NCBI GenBank assembly: GCA_009746045.1
Contig: RPFO01000744.1
Coordinates: forward strand, 230,001-265,000
DNA length: 35,000 nucleotides
From: Mesostigma viride
Taxonomy: Eukaryota; Streptophyta; Mesostigmatophyceae; Mesostigmatales; Mesostigmataceae
Direction of reading: 5' to 3'
Shown: one piece after another, positions 1 through 11,608 of the stretch
Numbering within the stretch: the stretch's first letter is position 1
Layout: the number at the start of each line of letters is the position of its first letter
Made by a program: the position numbers and the translations under genes
The notes under the pieces: model-generated
The model's database searches: none
Seen by the model: the letters and a program-made list of their open reading frames with translations, nothing else
Told to the model about the DNA's origin: nothing

Positions 1-423
1 TACCAAGCATGGTGCCGCAGCAGACCCGAGTCTTGACGTAATAATATGTATGCCGGTTTCCAGGGTTTCCGCATGAAAGTTGGGTGAGAAACTGGAAAAA
101 ACTACGTTTCCTTTGCCCCAGTACCTCAACAAACTCGTAGAAACCTAATTATCAACCTTTGAACGCATCATCATGGTCGTGCTACCCAACAGCCACTGAA
201 ATTCGCGCGAAAACTGGCGAGATCTACCTGCCGCCATCGCCGTCGTCTTCACCTTCGTCCCGCGAAATTGCCTGATTTCAGTGGTACATATTTGTTTGCA
301 GCTGTCACAAAAAAAATACCAAAAATACCAGGATTTTTTCTTGAATTCTATGAGATGTTTCTGACCTATCTTGAAAGTTTCAGACCAAAAATCGCATGTT
401 TAATAGGTTTGCCACGTGTCAGA

Positions 424-477
424 TTACAACGCGATACATCGCGTTCTAACCCTACAACGCGATGTATCGCGTTGTAA
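424..477. repeat. Perfect 22-bp inverted repeat, each arm itself near-palindromic
   Basis: The arm at 424-445 (TTACAACGCGATACATCGCG plus TT) is exactly reverse-complementary to 456-477, with a 10-bp spacer CTAACCCTAC. Each arm also folds on itself: AACGCGAT, two bases, then ATCGCGTT. The block could therefore form one long hairpin or two small ones. No gene abuts it and its function is unknown. Confidence 0.9.
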
Positions 478-1183
478 AAAAACACGGGTTAATGAATGGC
501 CATGCTTTACACAAATGTGGATTGATAATGTCACTGTGAAAAGACTGATCTAGACTGGGACAAAGATCGAGCCATTGGATTGACAACTGCATGATGTGCA
601 CACCGGTGTGACTAACACATAGAAGCAGAAGCTACACTGTGGTGCAAGTAAATTCGCACTCCAGTTCTATCTTGTCCATTGCAACAAGATGGCACCCAAC
701 CTGGGAACTGAGGCGTAACACGCATGCTGGCGACGTTCGTAATAGAGTCAGCGAACAAAGATATGAATTAGCGAAATAAAGGCAAAGTATATGGATCACG
801 TTGATGGACCGTGCAGAGTGGGCAAACATAAGGCCCACCCCCAGGCACGCATACTATTGACTAAAAATATCCCTCCCACTTCCCACATTCCCCTCTTGCT
901 CACTGCTATGCCCATCACACCACCCAGCCGGCAACATGCCGTCCAGCGCAGGGCTCTCTAGTAGAATCTATAACAAGGGAGACAAACCTATGCTTGCTTG
1001 GCTTCCTTTTCTCCCGGTCCCATGCCAGCCAAAGGACAGCATGCGTGGGCATCGCACGATCAAGGAGTTGGAATGGCACAAGTGACAGGAGGTGGGCAGA
1101 GCCACGTCCAAAAGTAACAGCTCACATGCCGTCCATACATCGCCAGCCGATCCGTGGGAACCCACTCTGTACAGTCCCTTCTC

Positions 1184-1211
1184 CATGCCCCATGCCCATG
1201 CCCATGCCCCA
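1184..1211. repeat. CCCATG hexamer microsatellite
   Basis: A short run of about four CCCATG-like units (ccatgcccatgcccatgccc). It has no gene context. Confidence 0.7.
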
Positions 1212-1688
1212 CGGGCCATCATCTAGGGAATTGGTTGTCTCACTTACTATCAAACCCTGATGCACCATATCCGAGTCCGATGCTTTGCCTCACAGCCGAG
1301 CCCAGGCACATTCCAAAGCAAGCAGCCTTACTCGGTCGTGTCACGTGATAATCCCAGGATACTACGAGCAATCCGATCGTGAGTCTGAAACTCGGCCTCA
1401 TGAAACTCGGCTGGGCATCTTTCAAGTGGGCAATGGACACCCCCTTCCTGGTGGCAGCGTTGCAAGGGTCATCCGGCCAGACTCCAGCAACTTTGCTATA
1501 TGCTGCCCAGGCGCGCACGATATACCATCCGCCACCTCCATAGCACTCTAAAATATCCCACCATAGCTTTATAGTGTCCCCCATGCCATCCTATAGTATC
1601 GTGCAGGTGCACTTGGTCTTCTTCTCAACCGCCACGACCTCGGCTGCATTGGGGAGATCATGGGGGCAGGACGCAGACACGAACAAAC

Positions 1689-1770
1689 ATGCGCACGCGC
1701 ACACGCACACGCACCCACACACGAACAAATACACTCACATACACGCAAACGAACGAACAAACAAACAAAG
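1689..1770. repeat. CA-rich / ACGAACAA simple repeat
   Basis: CACACG and CACACA units grade into ACACGAACAA and then AACGAACAAACAAACAAA. This is low-complexity DNA, and the short frames across it are His/Thr-rich artefacts. Confidence 0.7.
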
Positions 1771-2896
1771 ACACAACTTGGGGAAAACCCCAGAGGCGAT
1801 CACCGGCAGAATACAAGCGACATGGCAAGCATGAGCAGGCATGGTTAAATGGGGCAGTGGGACAAAGTGCTGATGTCGGAACGCCGCGCCATATGACGCA
1901 ATGTGGCATGCATGGGCATGCATAAGTGGTCCATGCCTGGCTGAGCCAGGGTGACATGGGCCATTGTCACCATGGGGGCAATCAGAGAAGACAGGAGGCA
2001 GCAGCGCTTCATGAGGCTTAGGGGATTGCGGCTGGGACGGGAAGCTCAGGGATGAAGGATTAGGGAGGCCCTTCCACGTTTTGCGGAGGCGTGAGCATGC
2101 CCACGGCCACCTGTAATGGGAAGGGCATGCGCGCCAGGTGGGGACTATGGCTTGGCAAAGAAATACCCCCAAGAAGATGATGGATCTCCCTGTGGAATGT
2201 GGAGTACCCTATCGCAAAATTTTCTATAGAATGGGGAAAAAAATTCTGTAAAAAGTCCGACATGGACTCGAGGTTCCCTGGAACCACTCCATGAAGAGAG
2301 GGCGTGAAACACCGAGAGCACGAATCATGAAGGGCTGACCTGAAGAAGGGCTCATCGGTGACCGTGGGTCGCTAGAGACGTCTCCGCTGCAGGAACGCCA
2401 CCCCTGACATTTTTGCAGTCCAACCCCCTAGCCGCGACGCACGTACACAGATACCACCGTTGACGAATCTCTACTCCCGTAGACGCTATGTATGTAGCGC
2501 ATTGTGCGTACCGTAGACGCATAAACTGTGCTGTGTGAATGCAGAACGCGTTCAACTATCCTCATGTCTCCATCAAGCAAAGATGGGAGGAAGACTTCGT
2601 GCAGTCCATCAACCAAGCATAGCCAGGGATTACCTAAAAGGATAAAACTTCGACTTTAAAATCACTTAACCTGGATCAAATTTCAGCCCCCACATCTCCA
2701 AGTGGCCTAGGCGAGGCGAGGCTAGCCTGGACCTCCCCACACTCACGCACATACCCACACAGGCACAAACCCAATCTCATGCACCTCCGACTGCCCACAA
2801 CACCCACCACTGATCACTTCTCTTCGAAACGTTCTTTGTCCGGGTCTCAGCCATACCATCAGCTGGCCAAAGCATGCATCAGCTGGCCACTGCATG

Positions 2897-2897
<1 letters not shown>

Positions 2898-2926
<29 letters not shown>
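2898..2926. repeat. (AT)n microsatellite
   Basis: About 14 uninterrupted AT dinucleotides, flanked by two copies of the short phrase catcagctggcca (2862-2890). Confidence 0.9.
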
Positions 2927-2928
<2 letters not shown>

Positions 2929-3043
2929 TGCACGCGCTGCTTCTCGCTCTGTATCTTTCCCTCGCCATCCCATCAACAGATCATATAAGTTGATACAGAT
3001 AATATTAGTTGAGAGCTAGTGCATCAAAACAAGCAATTCATCA

Positions 3044-4466
3044 TTAACAAATACATGAACAGTAGGACAGGAAAACACAACCGATCAAGAGCATGTAAAG
3101 CCAGGTGACGACTGCTGCGACAAAGTGCACGAGGGCGGGAGAACTCAACCCCAGGCGCAGACTCAGCAGACTCCTGACAGGAGACACCAATTGGGAAGAT
3201 CTACACCGTATGTAGAGGTGGAAGATCCACGCCAACAAGACAGAAAATCCTAACGCAAACAAGAACGAGGACGCAACCGACTTAAAAACCGAGACCTGAG
3301 GGGGGGTCTACGTCACGTGTAACACATCCAACTTCCATGATTTAACATACCTCTGTTCATGCAAAGTGGCCCAACTAGAATTTAAGCGGATTTTGACACA
3401 AACAAATGGCCGTGTACCAAAAGTGAAGCATGCATAAAAGTGCTGGCGATTAGAAACCTTTCATCTCCCTCCCTCCCTCCCTCCCTTCCTCCCTCCCTCC
3501 CTCCCTCCCTCCCTCCCTCCCTCCCTCCCTCCCTCCCTCCCTCCCTCCCTCCCTCCCTCCCTCCCTCCCTCCCTCCCTCCCTCCCTCCCTCCCTCCCTCC
3601 CTCCCACCTGGCTGCCCATCTCTCCCTCTGCCCGCCTCTGCACCTTCCTGTGCCTGCCTGCTTCTCTGCACCTGCCTATAGCAGCCTGGCTGCCTGGCTG
3701 CCTGGCCGGCCGGCGGGCTGGCAACAAGAACGGAAACCAACCCCGAGGGGGTTGCCTAGCGAACCCGAGGGCCGGCTCGCTGGCCGGCTGCGAGCCTGTC
3801 TCCCCCCGACCCCCTTTTCTCTATCCTCCAACCTCCTTTTGCTGCACAATCCTCTAGTGATATACACCAACCATGCTTGAGCATGAGACCAACCACAGGA
3901 ACATTGTGCAACACCCCAGGCATGCTATACCTTGTTTCGTTTCCACCGCCGCGCGTATGACAAGATGCATCGTGGTGACGCCTTCCGTCGTCCCAAAGGG
4001 CACCTTCGTTTCCGAGACCAGTTTGTTGTTGTCAAAGATCCTTCCTCCGAGAATCAGCTTCAAGTCTTGAGCAGACTTGGGACGATTTGATTCTGCAGCA
4101 CGGACAAAATAAGGAGAATGGAAGCGCTACATGTTCAAGCATACCATTGGCATCGAGCGGCCACCATCCTGGGACATACCCGCGAGAGTTCAACCACGCA
4201 AAGTGAGCAAAAATATTCCTGTTCCACCTTTGCTCATCATCGACACCAACACATAGATATCAAAAGGATGACCATGAGGGAAGCACAGACATGGGGAAAA
4301 AATATCCGAACATGCAAACTGAGTATATACCTCGTGGCCAGTTGGCAAGAGCGTGTTCTTTCAGCTCTAGAACGGTAGTCTTCGGATGAAAATTGTAAGG
4401 GCCGATGTCAGTGCCATTGACATCTACCAGCCGAAACCGGACCGTCACAGGCGAGTCGGACGACAT
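3044..4466 (-). CDS. UBL3: Membrane-anchored ubiquitin-fold protein (UBL3/MUB family), 3 exons proposed
   Basis: Proposed exons are 4331-4466, 3931-4092 and 3044-3114, giving 122 aa, close to the usual size of about 117-124 aa. The start is the ATG at 4466. Exon 1 encodes the first half of a ubiquitin-like fold (VRFRLVDVNGTDIGP, then LKEHALANWP). Exon 2 carries LKLILGGRIF, NKL, KVPFG and TTMHLVIR, the UBL3/MUB landmarks. Donor and acceptor phases fit: the exon 1/2 join makes a Glu codon (G|AA) and the exon 2/3 join an Ala codon (G|CA). In this family the protein is prenylated at a C-terminal CaaX box, sits on membranes, and acts in E2 docking (plants) or sorting to small vesicles (animals). 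Here the proposed exon 3 instead gives a hydrophobic tail (AVVTWLYMLLIGCVF) ending SYCSCIC, with no canonical CaaX. Exons 1 and 2 are secure; exon 3 is inferred from splice phase, acceptor quality and total length. Confidence 0.75.
3464..3605. repeat. (CCCT)n tetranucleotide microsatellite
   Basis: About 35 CCCT units with one interruption (CCTT). It lies in the proposed second intron of the UBL3-like gene. It produces long false frames (Ser-Leu-Pro-Pro on plus, Gly-Arg-Glu-Gly on minus). Confidence 0.95.
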
Positions 4467-5767
4467 GAAGGGCGCCCGGACGAAAACGAAAAACCAAGGC
4501 AACGCACGCCCTTATGTTATTAAACCCCCATGGCTGCAAGTTGCGACGCAGCAGACAAGCTACGTGGATGTACCCATACGGCCGGCGACGCCCAGAACCC
4601 TATAGCCCGTTTCAGGCTATGATCATCCGCTCTACACAGAAAATCCAAAGCGGATTATCACCGCCTCCCGCCAACGTTTCTATAAAAATTTTTTATTGTC
4701 AGCATCCAAGCAGACAATCTTGGAGCGCCAATAAATAGCGTGGCTCCTGGCTATGGAAGACGCGTCTGCCTGCCTGGCGGACTATGAGGGTCGGAGGCGG
4801 TCTGGTCCAGGATGCCCTTTAAAGCCGTGAATTGAATCTCTTGGCGATTTCGTCCAAGTATCTCCAATTATTACTGAATTATTACTGCCGAGATTCAAAT
4901 CTTCTGAGCAAAGTTTGGTTCAAGTTTTGTAAATCGCCAGTTTCGGCACTTCAAGTTTTGGTCGCGGCTCAGAAGTTGTACTTCAGATTCATGTCTGACA
5001 ACAGTTTGAAAATTTCAACAATACAGAATTAAAGCATCATGAAACTATTAGTTCACAATCTTTTTGCAATAAGTTTTGTATGTCCACGTGCCCCGTCCCG
5101 TAAAATTTTCGGGCAATCCTGGGCATTCAGGCATCTGTCCGGCCAGGCAATCGGCAGCCTGGCGCCTGGCACTCAAGGCGCTCAAGGCAGCCCACAAGGA
5201 ACTTGTTGTTGTTGTTGTTGTTGTTGTGTAAGTTGTTGATGTGTCCCACGCCGCACATTACTGTTGCAGCGATTTAGTACCACCGTTACTAAATACAGTC
5301 TTGTATCCAGTAGAGAGGGACCATTAGGATGAAGGCCATGTTCTAAAAACGTCCCAGAGCACTTTTTCAGGAGGGGCGCTTGAAGTGGGAAGATATAAAC
5401 GAGATCTTGGCTTGCAGATTCGTAACCTGTTCTAGCTGCAATTGCGTCCATGGATTGGAGGAATCTTCGGTCCACGAAATCTTCTCGGTAAGGCCGGACG
5501 GCTAGTATAAACGAGTATTCGGCTGCCACCGTGGCGCCAGGGGTCAGAAATATGCCTCACCTTCCAGCTTTGGTGGTTACAGGTTAGAACGCAAGCACAT
5601 ACGCGGGCCAGCTCGGGGCTGACTGGATTTCTCGAAAGAGGCGGATATGGTTTCTGTCCCGCAGGAACGACTGCCTAGTTGTATCGCTCCCCGCGCGGAT
5701 GCCGACTCGCCGTAACCAGCTGGGTCTCAATTCCATTCAACCACGCCTTCGTCACCCGTGAAGCACT
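4467..5767. promoter_or_regulatory. Divergent intergenic region between the UBL3-like and COX14-like genes
   Basis: The two genes point away from each other, so both promoters should lie in these 1.3 kb. I see no unambiguous TATA box or other core motif. The region includes a (GTT)n run at about 5203-5227. A 115-codon minus-strand frame at 5182-5529 starts only at GTG, runs into the repeat as poly-Gln and matches no family I recognise. Confidence 0.4.
5203..5227. repeat. (GTT)n trinucleotide microsatellite
   Basis: Eight GTT units in a row, followed by GTGTAAGTTGTTG. Confidence 0.9.
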
Positions 5768-7135
5768 ATGTCAAATGTCCGAGATATCGCGTACAAGACT
5801 GGCACTTCCTTCCTTGCTCTGGCGACTCTCTACTTCGGAGGAAATCTTGCGCTGAACATCTACAACGGCAGTCGCTTTCATTACGAGGTAAACGACGGTG
5901 TTCGTGTAACTTGGACCGATGGTGTCGACGAGGCTGGGTCATACGAGATGTGGGTGATCTGGAAAATTTGTGTGCACCGACTAGGTTGTAAGGCCGATGG
6001 TGCTTACGGTTAATAGCTTTTGGGCTTTTACCATAACCCCTCTCCGCATGACAATTCACTTAGTATTTGACTAGGCAGGAGACTACGACGCGTTTCTACC
6101 GACGTAATTCATTCAGCTCATGCTTCAGCGTAACGTGAATTGGAACTGTTACCCGCGGTTCCCGGTCCGTTGGGATGCTGAAGTACCAATGGACTGTTCC
6201 GTTTTCGCCAACAACTGTGTCGCTCGAAGAATGCGCGCTAAATATTCATTTCATGGGGAATGCTGTTCGCTTGGCATGGATTTTAGCACTTATGCCATAG
6301 TCTATATTAGGAACCTTGCGTGGATTCATTACTTCTAATCCATCTTGACTGTCTATAGATGTATTCTGTAATCTGAGCATGGACGTCTAAGCCAGCTATG
6401 TCGTTATATCTGTCGGGTGTTGTGTCAACGAACTTTCTGTCAAATTCCACTGGCGTTAACGAGCTCCCACCAAACAAACCCGGTCTGGGCCTTTTCTCCT
6501 TTATAAGCCTTCCATTCTTTCTTGTTGGTTGATCATATCAAAGGACAGAGAATTACGTGTAAGCTTTGCGTATTATTTCTGTGTTCACAATGACCGCAGT
6601 CTCTTTCTTTTTTGATGGCTAGCTACCCATGTTAACTCACAGAAGTCCCATCGTGTCCTCATGTGCATTTTAATGTTTTTTTTCTTGTTTCTATAATATG
6701 CATAAACCCTCACGCTCCGGGAGAGGCCTTTATATTCTCCCAATCCGGCGCCTCTAAATGCGGTGTTCCAAGCCTATTTGTGGGCTCTGGACCATCCTTG
6801 GGGCAGCCTTACTGCATCCGACGCTTTTGCTTTGCCGAAGCTGCATTGCACCCACAGTTGCGCCCACACCATGATGCGGAGAGAGCTCTCTGTGGCCTGC
6901 CCAGTTCAGGGCAGTGAGAGAAGCTAGGGGCGCCCTCCCTCCTCCTCGTTGTGTATAGGGGTTGAAGGTTCCTTTATTGGTACCCATGTGACGCAGTCTA
7001 CGTGATAATGAATTAATTAATCATATACATCATTTGCTGTCTCATTGCATCCGGCACACCAACGCGCAGGCCGCCCAGAAGAAGAAACAGGAAGCTGCAG
7101 GGTCCCAGCCGGCATCATCAACGCCCCACAACTAG
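5768..7135 (+). CDS. COX14: COX14-like cytochrome c oxidase assembly protein, 2 exons
   Basis: Exon 1 is 5768-5887 (ATG, 40 codons, ending TACGAG before GTAAAC). Exon 2 is 7070-7135 (after CGCGCAG, 21 codons, stop TAG). Both junctions are phase 0, giving 61 aa. Residues 6-11 (DIAYKT) and about 14-33 (a hydrophobic segment with YFGGN) are followed by a Tyr/Arg/Phe/His stretch and then AAQKKKQEAAGSQ. This order (DI-x-YKT, one membrane helix with Y-x-GG, then a basic Ala/Gln-rich tail) is that of the COX14 family, whose human member is 57 aa. Those proteins sit in the mitochondrial inner membrane and help COX1 synthesis and complex IV assembly. If the donor is ignored, exon 1 reads through to 6013 (81 codons), so the splice needs RNA support. 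The match is by recall of the family pattern, not by search. Confidence 0.68.
6911..6996 (+). repeat. Dispersed 86-bp repeat, copy 1
   Basis: This segment (gcagtgagagaagct to catgtgacgcag) in the COX14-like intron resembles 24081-24169 in the first SCAMP-like intron over its whole length. Shared blocks include gagagaagct, ggcgccct, cctcctc, tgtgtatagg and tgacgcag. Confidence 0.7.
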
Positions 7136-7561
7136 CGAGCCTGCCCGGCTGCCCGCTAACCCAGTGCTGAGTTAGCCCCCTTACGGTGGCCCTGGCATCG
7201 CCCTCCCATTGGTCGTCCGATCAATAGAAAAGGCAACCGCGCTGTCCTCGTTGATAGCGCCCTAATCACACCCGCCCCGTTGGAACGATGCCAGTTGCTG
7301 TGGACATCTTTGGCACCCGCGTTCCCCGTTCTGAGCACTATCTGACCTGCGGGGCCAGCACGTCATAAACCCCTTGGTGGTGGTATCAGTCAACCCCTTC
7401 CTTCCTTCCCCTTGAAACTCTCGACCAGAGAGGTGGCGCCAGCAGCCAGCCACCGAATCTCCTCATCCCGCGGATCCAGCAAGGAGGATCCTTGTAACTA
7501 GGGCGCTCTCTCCGGCTGATCAGCTATCCATCAGCGAACTAGATCGCTTCCATCAGCTTCC

Positions 7562-10500
7562 ATGGCTGCCTCCGTGGGACTCCCCATCTGTGCACTCCGG
7601 TGCTCCAGCATATCGAGTCCCCATGGGTCTCTAAAGTCCGCCCGCCAGGGCACCCAAGTCCGGCCCCCCTCAATCCCCCTCCCGGCCACCCCTTTCTGCC
7701 CCCCTTCTGTACGTGCATCCGTTACATCACCGATGGCATGCACGCCAAGCCTTGCCACTGGCCTGGCACCGGCCCCCTCTGCGCCCTTGGCCTGTGCCTC
7801 TGCGTCACTGTCATCATCGCGGTGCTTCCGAAACAGGACGACTCAGCCCGTCTCGTGCGCCAACCGGCGTCAGGTCGCTTGTGCGGCCGCCTCGCTCGAC
7901 GCGAGCCTAGGGGGCACCCGCGTGGTGGCTCGCCGACTAGGTCGCCAGGAGAACCACGGCCTCTTCGCCTCCGGGAGCGACCCCTGTTTACCAATCACAC
8001 GGGTAGGCGGCGGTGTGTTCATCAACACGAGAGTGGGTGGGGCAGGCCCGAGGAAAACTGGCACCTCGGCGTTGCTGAAAGCGGAGACGGTCACGATCGT
8101 GGGCAACACCAGCGTGGACATCCCGCTGCATGAGGAGCCGATCCCCCTGGCCGAGTACCTGGGGGACGTGAACCGGATATTCTACAACATCTTCCCCGAC
8201 AGGTCGCGCAGCGAGAAGCTGTCGGACACGCTGTGGCGCATCCGGCTGGAGCAGCACGACTTCTTGTTCTTTCGGGTCACGCCTGTGGTTGACATGCAGG
8301 TGAGTGGGGGGGGGGGGCGGGTTGGCGGGTCGATTGGGGTGGTGGTGGGCATGTGGACATGCACTTTATGGTGTGTGTGTGGGGTGTACTTCCCAAAGCC
8401 ATTGTTTTTTTGGGTGGTTCCCCTTGCCGAAGCCATAGGTTTCGGGGCGATGATTGTGGTGGCTGTTATCGTTTTGGCATGTAGGTTAGGGGATGGTCTG
8501 TGGCTGGGCGTGCAGTGGGTCGTGAGTGGCGTGGATGTGCGTGGCGTACCAAAACCTATGCCAACGCCGGCTGTCAAGTACGTCCTTGTTGGGATCGGCT
8601 GCCGGGTGGGGCCGCTTATGTAGGGGCAAGCACTGTCTCTTCGGCGCCGCAAGGCAGCCGCTATCAAAGTGGTCGGGTCTCCTTTTTTTCTGGGTGGCCA
8701 GGTCATGCGTTGACGATGGTCATGGTGATGCGCTGTTCTCTGGGCTGGATACGGGATAGGGGACGCCTCGCGTAACACTGGGGTAGCGGTCGCACCATCC
8801 CTGCCTCCCCATTCCTGCCTGCGGAGCAAACCGGGACGACTGTCATTCACGGTCCCCAGTTCCACGCTGTGCGAGGGTCGGTGTGTACCTTGGCTGGCAA
8901 GCGTGGCCCGACTTGTGTGTTAGCTTGTGTCATCCTGTTTCAGCCTCCTGTGGTGTCATCCAGTAAACAGCTTGTTGACATGGTTCGATATCGGCATGGG
9001 AAATTAGCGCAAGTCCGATCTCATGTATTTATGATTTACTTTTCAAAAGTTTTACGATTGTGGCACTGAACAGAAACGTACATAGACGTTGTGTGTCAAG
9101 TAAGGCAATCCACGTGCTTCACGCATTGCGCATGACGTATTGTGCAATGCGGCATCAGGCAGGTGTGAGTGGAGCATGCGCTTGCCTGTTCCTGTGTCTG
9201 ACACTGCTCGACTTCTACTATTGATCATCACCGCCATTCTGGTTCGTGCAGACCTGGGTGGTACAGGTGGGTATCGTGCACACACGTTGCGTATGGTCGT
9301 AATTGGTGCGCGTGCATGCTCTCGCGTTTGCATCTTCTACCTGCAGGTCTGGGTTGAGCGAGTGGGCGTCGTGGACTTGTGTGTACATGCCTGACAGTGT
9401 GTCTGATGATGTCTCATTCATTGTATATTTTTTATATCATGGCTGTCGTGGTGTGCACAGGTCTGGGTGGAGTGGGTGGAAGGCAGCGAGGACCCTATCC
9501 TTCGCCTCTCGGCCGCGCGCTGCGACCTTGGCCCCTCCCTTGGGGGCCTCATGCGCGCGGCCCAGTTTGAGCTCGACGTGAACGGGCGGCTCTTCCCCAA
9601 CCGAGAGCCAGTCGCATCCACTGCCCGCACGCACATGTACGGCGTGGTCGACATCAAGGTGGGTGGCTATAGACTACATGCCATGTATTATGCTGAGAAT
9701 GTAGTGCCTTTTTCCGCTGTTGTCTCGCTGTTGTATACTATTTAAATATGCCGCCTCTTTATTACAATATGAGACAAGCACGGATAGTAAAGTCAACAAA
9801 TTTTACCCCCCCACAATTCAACCAGTTCGGGTGTGGGATGCCTGTGTGCGAGTTTGTCTACGTGAGCACGTAAGGGCCTTGAGAAACGTCGTGGCGGTGG
9901 GCTGTGCTTAGCTCATTGGTTGCTACCTCGTCAATTTTACAGGTTTGTGGGGGGGTGCACCTATGCCGCATTGGATGACGCCGAATTCACAATCTAATGC
10001 AATGGGCAAGAGAAGTTGCAATCAGCCTAAGGATGCCAGTCCCTGGCATTGCGTCACGTGATGGATAATGGGACGCCGCTTGTGTTTTTCTGTAGTTCAT
10101 GGGACGTTCTATAGATAAGATTATGGGACGGCACATGGCCTGTTTCTGATATCAAAGGTGCCCTTTGAGCAAAATTTACATTGTGTCACAACCCTTCCAC
10201 AACCTTGCCCCACAACCCTTTGCATCCTCTGACGTTCGGGGGGTTCTCATTTGCTCTTGTTTTTCTAATTTCCACGTGCGGGGCTCCCATGCATGCGACG
10301 CCACGTTTGTCGTCACCTCCCTGCAGGTGCGCCTCCTGAAGATTGCGGCGTTCGGCTTCATCCCCGCCAAGGGCGTGGAGAAGGCCGGTGCTGCCGTGTG
10401 CAACGCCATCCTCAACGCGCTGCAGCAGACAGTCAGCCACACGCTGCTGTCGAGCTACAAGGAGTTTTGCGCGGCCGAGCGGCGGGGCCCCAAGGCCGAG

Positions 10501-10575
10501 GTGAGGGAGCCCATGGTTGGCGAGTTGCGCGAACCTAAACCAGCGGAGCTCGTGACGGCCACTACCATTGATTGA
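7562..10575 (+). CDS. Plastid-targeted DUF1997 family protein, 3 exons
   Basis: Exons are 7562-8299, 9461-9658 and 10327-10575; all junctions are phase 0, giving 394 aa. The start is the ATG at 7562. The first 120 or so residues are rich in Ser, Ala, Pro and Arg with few acids (MAASVGLPICALRCSSISS at the front), as in chloroplast transit peptides. The conserved part begins near VTIVGNTSVDIPL and continues through WRIRLEQHDFLFFRVTPVVDMQ, which joins exon 2 at VWVEWVEGSEDPILRL, then FELDVNGRLFP, and exon 3 RLLKIAAFGFIPAKGVEKAG and LQQTVSHTLLSSYKEF. The F-R-V-T-P-V-V-D block followed by V-W-V and a late Leu-rich helix is the pattern I recall for DUF1997, a family of cyanobacteria and plastid-bearing eukaryotes with no firm biochemical function. 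Donors are GTGAGT and GTGGGT; acceptors are GTGCACAG and CCCTGCAG. Intron 1 holds decoy copies of the exon 2 acceptor. Confidence 0.8.
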
Positions 10576-11467
10576 GAAGGGTTAGCCCCCGTCAATCTGT
10601 TGCGTGAGACAACTATCCGTTAGTAACCAATATAATCAAGAAGCGAAATCTCATGGGATCAATAAATCGAGATCTTATGCTCAATGATTCTGTGGGATGT
10701 AGTGGGAGGCATGCAGTGGACTAGGGCTGGCTGCATGTACTAGGGAAAGGGCCGGTGCGACATGCTGGCCGTTAGTCGATCTGTCATGGCCAAGCTGCCG
10801 AATTGGTAACATCTGTTTCTCTGCATTCATGGTTCATTGCCGGGCTGTCCTAAAAAATGTGTAAGAAAGCTAGCTGCTTGTACGAGGTTGGAAGCTAGGC
10901 AAGGTATGGTATGGCGGTGAAGGGTGAAAGCCTGTGCATGCTGCTGTCACATGTAAAATCATGCTCCTAGCAGAGTCAGCAAAGGTTGTTATAAATTCAA
11001 TGCATGGCATTACAGGCATTAATTAATGAATGAATCGGTATAAAACGGGCTTTTGGTTCTCAATTCTCAAATTCTCAGAGGGCGGGGGCCGAGATTAATG
11101 AAGAGGCACCTTGAAATTAAATGAGAGGCGTGCCTCTATCAAGATATATTTTCGGAGGCGAGTTTCTATTGGCGTTAATTTGTAGTATTGTACGACAACA
11201 TGTCGGAAAGTACTGAAGTCGCCGTAGTGTCGCTGAGACGTTTCGAGATGGCGAAATTAAATATGAGGTGTACCCTGGTCCATAATTGGATAATTTTACG
11301 GTGACGGAATGCAATATTCAAGAATGCTCATAACTTTTGATTCGGGTCATGAAATTACACCGGGTTGGTTGCAATAGAATCGTCTTCTCAAGACGAACAC
11401 GTTGATATCATTTCCGGCAGCCATCGCCCCAGAATTCGTAAGCTATCAGAAAACTCGATAGCCCCCT
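10576..11467. other. Intergenic region after the DUF1997 gene
   Basis: No gene is evident. It begins with the 3' flank of the DUF1997 gene and runs to the target-site duplication of the minus-strand LINE at 11468. It is AT-richer than the exons. I see no recognisable terminator or RNA gene. Confidence 0.4.
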
Positions 11468-11608
11468 AGGGCAGCGTAAGTAAGTAAGTAAGTACTTGCG
11501 TGTCATGCGCAAAGGCATGCCACGGAGTACTATGCTAATCTCATTAGAAAAATAATTACACAAAAGTTTAAACAAATATCGTCTGCATCATCCCCCAACC
11601 GTTAAGCA

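Larger units (their letters stand above)
1..3043. other. Gene-poor left flank
   Basis: No open frame here has a recognisable family signature, a consistent codon pattern or convincing splice partners. It holds simple repeats and one strong inverted repeat (424-477), all listed separately. The right part could be the 3' flank of the minus-strand UBL3-like gene that ends at 3044. I see no tRNA or rRNA signature. Confidence 0.5.

Noticed and set aside
3440-3880. Ser-Leu-Pro-Pro frame and its minus-strand Gly-Arg-Glu counterpart
   Set aside because: A product of the (CCCT)n microsatellite in the proposed UBL3 intron.
5182-5529. 115-codon minus-strand frame ending in poly-Gln
   Set aside because: Only a GTG start, no domain, the end is the GTT microsatellite, and no splice partner was found.
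8182-8865. 227-codon minus-strand frame
   Set aside because: Antisense to DUF1997 exon 1 and its intron; Thr/Pro-rich from G-rich intron DNA.
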